Positions 8,590 to 14,774 of a stretch of 42,873 nucleotides of DNA are shown one piece after another (the stretch's first letter is position 1; each line of letters begins with the position of its first letter). The stretch covers positions 1 to 42,873 of the forward strand of contig CAUERX010000010.1 in the NCBI GenBank assembly GCA_959020415.1. The letters are read 5' to 3'. The notes under the pieces are model-generated. The model was given only the letters and a program-made list of their open reading frames with translations, ran no database searches and had not been told where the DNA came from. The position numbers were made by a program, and so were the translations under genes. The DNA is from an uncultured bacterium (GTDB taxonomy: Bacteria; Bacillota_I; Bacilli_A; RF39; UBA660).

Positions 8590-9363
8590 TTAATTTATCA
8601 TTTTTTTAATGTTTTCTAAACCACTTTTTTCTAGTCTAGATATTTGGGCTTGGCTAATGCCTATTTCTTCGGCTAATTCCATTTGAGTCCGCCCAATTAT
8701 GTATCTTTGGGTTAAAATATACCGTTCTTTGGTTTTTAATTTATTTAAAGCGTTGCGAAGAGATATTTTAGTATCAAGATCATAATAACCTTCGTTACTA
8801 TTTAATTGATCTTCAAGGTAGATAACGTCGCCACCATCATTATAGATCGGTTCGAACATACTGATGGTTTCTTTCATGGAGTTCAAAGCGTTACTAACTT
8901 CAAATTCTGTAAGTTCCATAGCTTTGGCTATTTCGGCAATGGTTGGTTCTTTATCATATTTATTGGTAAGTTCTTCTTTTGTCCTTAAGGCTTTATATGC
9001 GGTATCTTTAATGCTTCTAGCAATTCTTACGCTATTGTTATCTCTTAAATAACGTTTAACTTCACCTAAAATCATTGGAACCGCATAGGTACTAAAACGA
9101 ACTTCATGAGCTAAATCAAAGTTATCTATAGCCTTTATTAAGCCAATACAGCCTACTTGAAATAAGTCATCCATATTATCGGTACGATTGTTATATTTTT
9201 TTAAGATTGAAAGTACTAATTTAAGGTTTCCATTAATTAGTTCCTCTTTGGCGCTTAAATCACCAGATTGGTACTTTTTAAATAAATCTACTTGTTCTTC
9301 ATTTGTTAAAACTTTAATATCCGCAGTATTCACGCCACAAATTTCTACTTTATGACGTGCCAT
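8590..9363 (-). CDS. sigG: Forespore sigma factor SigG
   Basis: RNA polymerase sporulation sigma factor G, 257 aa (B. subtilis SigG is 260). Its start MARHKVEICGV matches the conserved SigG N-terminus, the sequence to which family-specific regulation has been tied. Region 2 contains DDLFQVGCIGLIKAIDNFD and VRFSTYAVPMILGEVKRYLR; the region 3 linker FEPIYNDGGDVIYL is SigG-typical; region 4 ends with the helix-turn-helix EEIGISQAQISRLEKSG. SigG drives late forespore genes after engulfment. The ATG follows a strong AAAGGAG, but that site pairs with an upstream arm in a leader hairpin (9366-9409). An amidotransferase gene follows in the same unit. Identity is clear against SigF by the N-terminal block. 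Confidence 0.95.
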   Translation of the reverse strand: MARHKVEICGVNTADIKVLTNEEQVDLFKKYQSGDLSAKEELINGNLKLVLSILKKYNNRTDNMDDLFQVGCIGLIKAIDNFDLAHEVRFSTYAVPMILGEVKRYLRDNNSVRIARSIKDTAYKALRTKEELTNKYDKEPTIAEIAKAMELTEFEVSNALNSMKETISMFEPIYNDGGDVIYLEDQLNSNEGYYDLDTKISLRNALNKLKTKERYILTQRYIIGRTQMELAEEIGISQAQISRLEKSGLENIKKMIN

Positions 9364-9365
9364 AA

Positions 9366-9409
9366 AAAATCTCCTTTCTAATTCATATTGAACTGAAAAG
9401 AGAGATTTT
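9366..9409 (-). promoter_or_regulatory. sigG leader hairpin covering the ribosome site
   Basis: On the minus strand AAAATCTC-T-CTTT pairs with AAAGGAGATTTT: 12 bp with one bulged T and an ~18-nt loop. The 3' arm contains the complete Shine-Dalgarno sequence of sigG and runs into T6 just before the ATG. It could hold back sigG translation, or end transcripts from the small gene at 9412-9540, or both. Translation of B. subtilis sigG is also reported to be dampened by leader structure. Confidence 0.6.
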
Positions 9410-9411
9410 AT

Positions 9412-9540
9412 TCAATTATTTTTCTTTAATAAAACAGAACCCAAAATTATAACAATTACTAGAATGAGGAAACCGATTACATAATTTATAGTTTGAGGTC
9501 CTTGCAAACGAGCGACCACCGCTAAGATGTCTAAATCCAT
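9412..9540 (-). CDS. 42-aa membrane microprotein upstream of sigG
   Basis: Read directly from the minus strand, 42 aa plus a TGA stop. It starts MDLDILAVVARLQGPQTINY and continues with a hydrophobic segment (VIGFLILVIVIILGSVLL, about residues 21-38) ending in KKNN. The topology is a short extracellular or intermembrane N-terminus, one membrane span and a tiny basic tail. A good AAGGAAG ribosome site lies 6 nt before the ATG, and a candidate promoter precedes it. Only 48 nt separate its stop from the sigG ATG, and that gap is filled by the leader hairpin. Family not recognised. Its position suggests a sporulation role or a leader-peptide function, both unproven. Confidence 0.65.
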   Translation of the reverse strand: MDLDILAVVARLQGPQTINYVIGFLILVIVIILGSVLLKKNN

Positions 9541-9572
9541 TTCTACTTCCTTTCTATTTGTCACGCTTTTTC

Positions 9573-9600
9573 ATTATACACTATGCATGAAAAATTTGAA
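9573..9600 (-). promoter_or_regulatory. Candidate promoter for the microprotein-sigG unit
   Basis: TTCAAA, 16 nt, TATAAT on the minus strand, about 32 nt before the microprotein ATG. It looks SigA-like rather than like the SigF promoter expected for sigG from B. subtilis. Confidence 0.4.
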
Positions 9601-9610
9601 GGGTTAATTG

Positions 9611-10258
9611 TTAATTTTTTCCATTTTTGACACTTTGCTGACACTTTAAATAATAAGATACCAAAGAAGTCGTTACAATTAAGCAACTTAATGATAAAGT
9701 GAAGCCAGCTAATATATCACTGGTATAGTGTACACCTAAATAAATACGACTTAAACCGATGAAGAAAATTAAGAGTACTAAAACAATTGTCCATATTTTC
9801 TTATATTTGGTTTTCAATTTTGTCTGCCAAATCAAATAAATAAGCATACCATAGAAAGCAGCTGACACCATGGCGTGTCCTGATGGAAAACTATAGCCGG
9901 TTTCTTCAATAAGCATCCATTCAAATGGTCTTGGTCTTGAGAAAAAAAGTTTTAATGTTTGATTTAAAATAACAATAAAAACTAAATTACAAAGAGATAA
10001 AAGTCCATATTTTTTACTTTTAAAAATAAAAAATAAAGCAATTGATAAAAGAACAATAAAAGTTCCACTTGACAGAAATGATAAAAATTTAAATATTTCT
10101 GTTAATAAAGGATTTTCAAATTTACTGATGAAATTATAAACAGCTGTATCGAATCCGGTTAGTTCTTTTTGAAGAACTTCTCTAGTTATAAAGGCAAAAA
10201 TGAAAACTAATGCTGCTAAGATTAACCATTTGCCATATTTTTTCATAAATTCTTTCAT
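9611..10258 (-). CDS. PAP2-family membrane phosphatase
   Basis: 215 aa with about six membrane segments and the three PAP2 phosphatase signatures in order: KLFFSRPRP (KX6RP) near residue 110, YSFPSGHAM near 127, and SRIYLGVHYTSD near 170-180, which holds the catalytic His. The family includes undecaprenyl-diphosphate phosphatases (BcrC) and phosphatidylglycerophosphatases (PgpB); both recycle lipid carriers or make phospholipid at the membrane. The substrate cannot be fixed from sequence. The ATG follows GTGGTGAT, and a promoter of good quality lies at 10276-10304, so it is transcribed on its own. Confidence 0.88.
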   Translation of the reverse strand: MKEFMKKYGKWLILAALVFIFAFITREVLQKELTGFDTAVYNFISKFENPLLTEIFKFLSFLSSGTFIVLLSIALFFIFKSKKYGLLSLCNLVFIVILNQTLKLFFSRPRPFEWMLIEETGYSFPSGHAMVSAAFYGMLIYLIWQTKLKTKYKKIWTIVLVLLIFFIGLSRIYLGVHYTSDILAGFTLSLSCLIVTTSLVSYYLKCQQSVKNGKN

Positions 10259-10275
10259 ATTATCACCACTTTATC

Positions 10276-10304
10276 ATTATATATTGATTACTGCTTTTTG
10301 ACAA
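10276..10304 (-). promoter_or_regulatory. Promoter of the PAP2 gene
   Basis: TTGTCA, 17 nt, TATAAT on the minus strand, 18 nt upstream of the ATG at 10258. Five of six and six of six matches. Confidence 0.65.
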
Positions 10305-10332
10305 TAAAGAAAACTATTTTTCTTTAAAAAAT

Positions 10333-10356
10333 AGAAAAATAGACTTATTGTCTATT
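10333..10356 (-). terminator. Terminator of the YitT gene
   Basis: AATAGAC and GTCTATT form a 7-bp stem with a 5-nt loop and are followed on the minus strand by a T-rich tract. The stem overlaps the stop codon of the YitT-family gene. Confidence 0.75.
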
Positions 10357-11247
10357 CTCTAAACGTTTCAATTCTTTTTGATTTGGTACTTTTTTAATGT
10401 GCTGCCCTATGATTTCAGAAATATCACTAACTGTTACGAATGATGACACGTCAGCTTCTTGAACAATATCTCTTAATTCTGGTAATTCCAATCTTGTTAT
10501 AACAACATAAAGCATTACTTTTTCAGGATGTGACATTAGTCCTTCGCCATTTAAAATTGTTACGTTACGACCCATTCTTTTTAAAATTTCGGCAGATATT
10601 GTTTCTGATTTTTCAGTAATTATTGTGACGGCTTTTACTTGATCCATACCTTCAGAAACCATATCAATAATTTTAAAAGTTATGAAATATGTAAGCAGTG
10701 AATATAGTGCGCGATCTGGTCCAAAAACAAATACAGCGCAGCCATATATAAATATGTTAAAAAATAAAACTACCTGCCCAACAGATACAGAACTAGTTTT
10801 ACTAACTAAGATAGCGATAATTTCTGTTCCATCTAAACATGCGCCAAATTTAATAACTAATCCCACACCAATACCTAATAATAAACCACCATAAACTGTA
10901 GCTAAAATAATATCGTCTGTGACTTCTTCTACACTATGAAAAGCATTTAATAAATAGGTAAATATGATCATTGCAAACCCAGCTTTTATAACAAACCTTT
11001 TCCCCATTTGTTTATAACCAATAATCAAAAATGGAATATTTAGGAAAAGAACAAACAAACTTAGTGACCCACCAAAAAGTTTATTTAAAATAATTGAGAT
11101 TCCCGTAAGTCCACCATCAATTATTGAGTTTGGAATTAAAAATATTTCTAAAGCAGCGGCAGCCATTGAGGCTCCTATAGCAATAAAAATAAGTGAAACG
11201 ATATCATGCATAATACTTTTGGCTAATTTTTTCTTAACTTTTTCCAC
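10345..11247 (-). CDS. YitT/DUF2179 family membrane protein
   Basis: 300 aa. Five to six membrane segments fill the first ~200 residues (for example FIAIGASMAAAALEIFLIP, with the family motif NSIIDGGLTGISII just after). A soluble DUF2179 domain follows (VKAVTIITEKSETISAEILK ... LMYVVITRLELPELRDIV). The C-terminal domain resembles small-molecule-binding regulatory folds; the transported substrate is unknown. I start it at the GTG giving VEKVKKKL, because the upstream in-frame GTG lies inside the AAAGGTGG ribosome site. Its own promoter (11267-11296) and terminator make it a single-gene unit. Confidence 0.85.
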   Translation of the reverse strand: MEKVKKKLAKSIMHDIVSLIFIAIGASMAAAALEIFLIPNSIIDGGLTGISIILNKLFGGSLSLFVLFLNIPFLIIGYKQMGKRFVIKAGFAMIIFTYLLNAFHSVEEVTDDIILATVYGGLLLGIGVGLVIKFGACLDGTEIIAILVSKTSSVSVGQVVLFFNIFIYGCAVFVFGPDRALYSLLTYFITFKIIDMVSEGMDQVKAVTIITEKSETISAEILKRMGRNVTILNGEGLMSHPEKVMLYVVITRLELPELRDIVQEADVSSFVTVSDISEIIGQHIKKVPNQKELKRLENRQ

Positions 11248-11266
11248 GTTGACCACCTTTATAATA

Positions 11267-11296
11267 ATTATAGCGAATATTTAACTATTTTGTCTA
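11267..11296 (-). promoter_or_regulatory. Promoter of the YitT gene
   Basis: TAGACA, 18 nt, TATAAT on the minus strand, 20 nt before the chosen GTG start at 11247. Confidence 0.55.
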
Positions 11297-11303
11297 TGGA
11301 TAC

Positions 11304-11331
11304 GAGAAAAAAAGTCAATTACTTGACTTTA
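11304..11331 (-). terminator. Terminator after the GT2-TPR gene
   Basis: AAAGTCAA and TTGACTTT form an 8-bp stem with a 4-nt loop, followed on the minus strand by seven T. It overlaps the stop codon of the glycosyltransferase gene. Confidence 0.8.
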
Positions 11332-12417
11332 ATTCACACTATTTAGAGCGTTTTCGATTATTTTTTTATTATTTTTCAATCTTTCGTCATCTGGATCCAT
11401 TTCGATAGCTATGTCTAGATAGTATATGGCCTCAGCAAGTTTATTTTCATTAAATTTACAAATTGATAATAAATCATAGATGGTACTATCATAACAGAAT
11501 GGTTCATTGATGTAATTTTTATATTTTCCTTTAATGTTAAGTGCAATAGATAAATTTTTATCGGCCTCTTCAAAGTTGTCATTATTATATTCTAATATAG
11601 CACTTTCAACATACGGTTCTCTTAGATATGGAGTTTCGTTTTTTGCTTTTTCAAGCCAAAGTTTTGCTTCATCTAATCTGCCTAAATTACGGTATGAACG
11701 TGCGATAAAACGCATCGAGGCTGAACGTTCATCTTTCCAAGTAGCACTTTCTAAATTTAAATGTTTTATTAATGTATCTATGCATTTCTCATACATTTCG
11801 TGATACATATACTCACGACCTAAATAATGCATATTTCGATCATCTGTGGGATCTTCTTCTACGGAAAGTTCTAGAAGTGGTAAATAAGAACCCCGAGATT
11901 TTGTGTTGTCTGGATAATGATTAACAGTAATCTCATCAGTAGTTATGAAATTTTCAGTTTCATCATATGATAGAATTTCATGAACTGGGTGAGTCCATTT
12001 ATATCCACTTTTTTTATGTATTTTGTCACTATAAAAATTAACAGCTGGATTCCCATATTCATCGAAACTCCAATTGTAATTATATCTCAATCTCGTGATA
12101 TTATCATTCCATATTTCTTCTAATTTTTGACGCCATCCATCTTCAATCACTTCATCTAAATCTAAACAAATACAGATGTCTGCATCTTCAGGAACCATTT
12201 TTAATGATTCGTTTCTAGCAACATCAAAACGCCATGGTTTGATTTTTTTTACTTTAACTATAGCTCCCCTATCTTTTAATTTTTGAACTGTATTATCAGT
12301 TGAACCAGTGTCTAAAACATAGACTGCATCCGCAGCTTCTAGTGAATCCATCCATCTATCAACAAATTTTTCTTCGTTTTTGGATATAGCGTAAACATAA
12401 ATTTTATTTTTCATCAT
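11329..12417 (-). CDS. Family 2 glycosyltransferase with C-terminal TPR repeats
   Basis: 362 aa. The N-terminal half is a GT2 (GT-A) domain: ISKNEEKFVDRWMDSL, then VLDTGSTDNTV and the DXD-like CLDLDEVIEDGW near residue 87. The C-terminal half carries tetratricopeptide-type repeats (FIARSYRNLGRLDEAKLWLE; AIYYLDIAIEMDPDD). This GT2-plus-TPR layout is known from enzymes that glycosylate peptides or proteins, such as the SunS family. It starts 9 nt after the collagen-like gene: the AGGAG ribosome site overlaps that gene's TAG stop, so the two are translationally coupled. The natural prediction is O-glycosylation of Thr in the collagen repeats. That pairing is inference. Confidence 0.85.
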   Translation of the reverse strand: MMKNKIYVYAISKNEEKFVDRWMDSLEAADAVYVLDTGSTDNTVQKLKDRGAIVKVKKIKPWRFDVARNESLKMVPEDADICICLDLDEVIEDGWRQKLEEIWNDNITRLRYNYNWSFDEYGNPAVNFYSDKIHKKSGYKWTHPVHEILSYDETENFITTDEITVNHYPDNTKSRGSYLPLLELSVEEDPTDDRNMHYLGREYMYHEMYEKCIDTLIKHLNLESATWKDERSASMRFIARSYRNLGRLDEAKLWLEKAKNETPYLREPYVESAILEYNNDNFEEADKNLSIALNIKGKYKNYINEPFCYDSTIYDLLSICKFNENKLAEAIYYLDIAIEMDPDDERLKNNKKIIENALNSVN

Positions 12418-12426
12418 TTTATGCTC

Positions 12427-12995
12427 CTATGATCCAGCTGGCCCTGTTGGTCCGGTTGGTCCTGTTGCTCCGGTTGGTCCGGTTGGTCCTGTTGGTCCTG
12501 CGACTGTACTTGCTGCTCCGGTTGGTCCAGTTGGCCCTGTTGGTCCTGCGACTGTACTTGCTGCTCCGGTTGGTCCAGTTGGCCCTGCTGGTAGTGTTAA
12601 ATCTAACACAAAATTAGGCGCAGTTCCTGTAATTAATGCAGTCGCATTTGTTCCTGGTGCTCCTGTAGTTACAGTTCCAATTGTCAAATTAGGCGCGGCT
12701 CCTGTTGCTCCAGTTGGCCCCGTTGCCCCTGTTGGTCCAGTTGGCCCTGTTGGTCCTGTCGCTCCAGTTGGTCCGGTTGGTCCAGTTGGTCCTGTCGCTC
12801 CAGTTGGTCCGGTTGCTCCGGTTGCTCCGGTTGGCCCTGCTGGTATAGTGAAATTCAATACTGCATTAGTATTAGTTCCACTATTAGTTACTAATGCTGG
12901 AGTACCTGCTGCCCCTGTTGTAGTTGTTCCAATGGTAACTGTTGTTGGCCCTGCAGGTCCAGTTGGACCGGTTGGCCCACGCATTCCTTGGCAGA
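12427..12995 (-). repeat. GC-richer collagen triplet repeats
   Basis: The coding DNA of the collagen-like protein is built of 9- and 18-bp units encoding Gly-Pro-Thr and Gly-Ala-Thr, for example repeats of the CCGGTTGGTCCAGTTGGCCC type on the plus strand. A ~54-bp unit containing GCGACTGTACTTGCTGCTCC occurs twice, near 12500 and 12547. The stretch is visibly richer in G and C than its surroundings. Confidence 0.85.
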
Positions 12996-13056
12996 AGATT
13001 GGTTTACAACATTGATCTTCTTGAATCTTTCTCATTGCTCGTTCGTAATTATTCAT
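12427..13056 (-). CDS. Collagen-like Gly-Pro-Thr repeat protein
   Basis: 209 aa. A short N-terminal head (MNNYERAMRKIQEDQCCKPI) with a CC pair is followed by three blocks of GXY triplets, mostly GPT and GAT, with no stops or breaks. Two similar ~35-residue modules separate them, each of the type TIGTxTTGAxGTxA...VLNFTIPAG. Such proteins form triple-helical filaments; BclA-type members make the hair-like nap of the exosporium, where Thr residues are glycosylated. No signal peptide, membrane span or BclA C-terminal trimerisation domain is seen, which fits assembly from inside the mother cell. The ATG follows GAAAGGAG. It is coupled to the GT2-TPR gene and lies next to sigE. The triplet DNA is repetitive and prone to length change. 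Confidence 0.88.
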   Translation of the reverse strand: MNNYERAMRKIQEDQCCKPIFCQGMRGPTGPTGPAGPTTVTIGTTTTGAAGTPALVTNSGTNTNAVLNFTIPAGPTGATGATGPTGATGPTGPTGPTGATGPTGPTGPTGATGPTGATGAAPNLTIGTVTTGAPGTNATALITGTAPNFVLDLTLPAGPTGPTGAASTVAGPTGPTGPTGAASTVAGPTGPTGPTGATGPTGPTGPAGS

Positions 13057-13146
13057 CTCTATCTCCTTTCTAAATTATTTTATGAAAACAAGTATAAATG
13101 ATTAATTACTTTTGCCGTGATATAGAAAAAAAGACCCATTTTGACA

Positions 13147-13833
13147 TTATTTATCTAATGTTTTTAGCCTTTTTATAACTTTTTTCTCTATTCTTGAAAT
13201 ATATGATTGACTTATTCCTAATAAAGTAGCAACATCTTTCTGAGTCATTTCGTCTTTTCCATATAGTCCATATCTTAAAATCATAATTTTTTTATCTCGG
13301 TCATTTAATCTATCTATTTCTTTATATAACATTTTCTTTTCTATTTCTTTTTCTAGTCCTTTAGTAACTATATCAGAATCGGTTCCTAAAATATCTTCAA
13401 GATGAAGTTCATTTCCTTCTGAATCATAACTTAGGTTATCTTCAAAACTAATTTCGCCTCGTCTTTTTTTGTTTTTGCGCAGAAACATTAAAATTTCGTT
13501 ATCGATACATCTTGATGCATAAGTCGCTAATTTAATATTCTTATCAAGTTTATAAGTATTTACACCCTTAATTAATCCAACACTGCCTATACTTACTAAA
13601 TCTTCTAGATCTACCCCAGTATTTTCATATTTTTTTGATAAAAAAACTACTAGTCTTAAATTGTGCTCAATCAATTTTGCTCTAGCAAATTCATCGCCCT
13701 CCATTGATCTTTTAACATATTCAATTTCATCTTCTTTAGTAAGCGGTTCAGGTAATTTGTCACTACTACCAATGAAAAAGACATTTTCTTTTTCAAAAAA
13801 AATTCTAAATATTGTTTTAATTTTTTCTATCAT
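13147..13833 (-). CDS. sigE: Mother-cell sigma factor, pro-SigE
   Basis: RNA polymerase sporulation sigma factor E precursor, 228 aa. Region 2 reads NLRLVVFLSKKYENTGVDLE followed by DLVSIGSVGLIKGVNTY and KLATYASRCIDNEILMFLRK, very close to B. subtilis SigE. Region 4 ends with LLGISQSYISRIEKKVIKRL. SigE runs the early mother-cell programme. The protein begins with an amphipathic leader (MIEKIKTIFRIFFEKENVFF) expected to be removed by SpoIIGA; by alignment with B. subtilis the cut would fall about residue 19, so the pro-sequence is some 8 residues shorter than the 27 there. It overlaps spoIIGA by 4 nt (ATGA). Confidence 0.95.
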   Translation of the reverse strand: MIEKIKTIFRIFFEKENVFFIGSSDKLPEPLTKEDEIEYVKRSMEGDEFARAKLIEHNLRLVVFLSKKYENTGVDLEDLVSIGSVGLIKGVNTYKLDKNIKLATYASRCIDNEILMFLRKNKKRRGEISFEDNLSYDSEGNELHLEDILGTDSDIVTKGLEKEIEKKMLYKEIDRLNDRDKKIMILRYGLYGKDEMTQKDVATLLGISQSYISRIEKKVIKRLKTLDK

Positions 13834-14594
13834 GTTTTTCCCTCCATTTTGCTATTTAAAAGTACATCAACACCACTGATATTCATGTTTTCGCTAAAAC
13901 CTAAAAGTACTTCAAAACTACCTAAATTAGGAATGTCGGCTGTAGTTTCAATGCATTCTAACAATCCACTACCACCAATGACAGTATAAGGAACCAAAAC
14001 TTTCTTTTTTCTAGAGGTATATGGAATATTTGTTAAAATCACTGGCTTTCCCTTATGAGTCAAGGTATTACCAGTATCTAAATATCCATTTAAATTTAAA
14101 ATTTTTCTACCAATTTTAATATTTACCTTATAATAATTCTTAGTTTTCTTCTGATAAAACCTAACTTGCCTTATATAAATATATAGAATTATCGGAGAAA
14201 TTATGAGTAGAAATATCACATTTACACTTAATCCACTATTATAAAAAATTAACCCATCATGTTTATATGAAAATTCAATGTTAATCATATAAAGAAAACC
14301 ACCTAATAAAATACTAACTAAGTAAAAAGTTAAAATATTAATTAAAGTATATTTTAAATCTTTATAACAAAAAGTAAAAAGGTTCATTAGAATACTAAGA
14401 TAAATTTTTATTAGAAAAAGCTGAATAGAATTGATAGAGAAAAAAAGAACTAATATACTTAGACTTCCTATAAAAGCTCCAATAACGACGTTGAAAATTT
14501 TAATATTTCTTTTAAGAACAATAGCGGTTGTTAAAAGTAAAAGAAAATCAAAAGCAAAATTAATAAACAATACGCCATCAATATATACTGTCAT
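13830..14594 (-). CDS. spoIIGA: Sporulation sigma-E processing peptidase SpoIIGA
   Basis: 254 aa. SpoIIGA is the membrane aspartic protease that activates pro-SigE in the mother cell when triggered from the forespore. Five membrane segments occupy the first ~150 residues. The cytoplasmic domain carries the catalytic DTG motif (GYLDTGNTL, D173) and the later VPYTVIGGSGLL block. I start it at MTVYIDG, 5 nt after GGTGA; two upstream in-frame ATGs lack a ribosome site and lie at the probable transcription start. The overlap with sigE couples translation of protease and substrate. A promoter with a wide spacer lies just upstream. Confidence 0.93.
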   Translation of the reverse strand: MTVYIDGVLFINFAFDFLLLLTTAIVLKRNIKIFNVVIGAFIGSLSILVLFFSINSIQLFLIKIYLSILMNLFTFCYKDLKYTLINILTFYLVSILLGGFLYMINIEFSYKHDGLIFYNSGLSVNVIFLLIISPIILYIYIRQVRFYQKKTKNYYKVNIKIGRKILNLNGYLDTGNTLTHKGKPVILTNIPYTSRKKKVLVPYTVIGGSGLLECIETTADIPNLGSFEVLLGFSENMNISGVDVLLNSKMEGKT

Positions 14595-14610
14595 TTTGGT
14601 CACCATAATC

Positions 14611-14643
14611 ATTATAAATTTTGTAGTTAAAATATTTTGTCAT
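14611..14643 (-). promoter_or_regulatory. Candidate spoIIG-type promoter with a Spo0A-like box
   Basis: On the minus strand ATGACA (5 of 6 to TTGACA) is followed by TATAAT after 21 nt. The B. subtilis spoIIG promoter is known for an abnormally wide spacer of 22 nt with Spo0A boxes over the -35. Here TGACAAA, one mismatch from the 0A box TGNCGAA, overlaps the -35. The AT-rich background makes chance matches likely. Confidence 0.4.
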
Positions 14644-14735
14644 TTTACGCAAAATAAAAAAGTAATTAACATTACCTTTTATTTATTTAGTGATCCAACA
14701 TTATTTTTAATTTGGCTTAGTATACACTTTTTTTG

Positions 14736-14774
14736 AAAGAAAAAGCAAATAGACGGATTTATTTTCCGTCTATT
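14736..14774 (-). terminator. Terminator of proS
   Basis: AATAGACGG and CCGTCTATT form a perfect 9-bp stem with a 9-nt loop, followed on the minus strand by a T-rich tract. The loop includes the proS stop codon. Confidence 0.85.

Noticed and set aside
12429..12617. Leu/Val-rich plus-strand frame opposite the collagen gene
   Set aside because: It is the antisense shadow of Gly-Pro-Thr triplets, with low-complexity translation and no start signals.
12427..12995. Regular short repeats that could suggest a CRISPR array
   Set aside because: The units are contiguous codon repeats of a collagen-like protein, without unique spacers.
13085..13100. CATAAAATA near the collagen start as a SigK/SigE-type -10
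   Set aside because: No convincing -35 partner, and such strings are common in AT-rich DNA.
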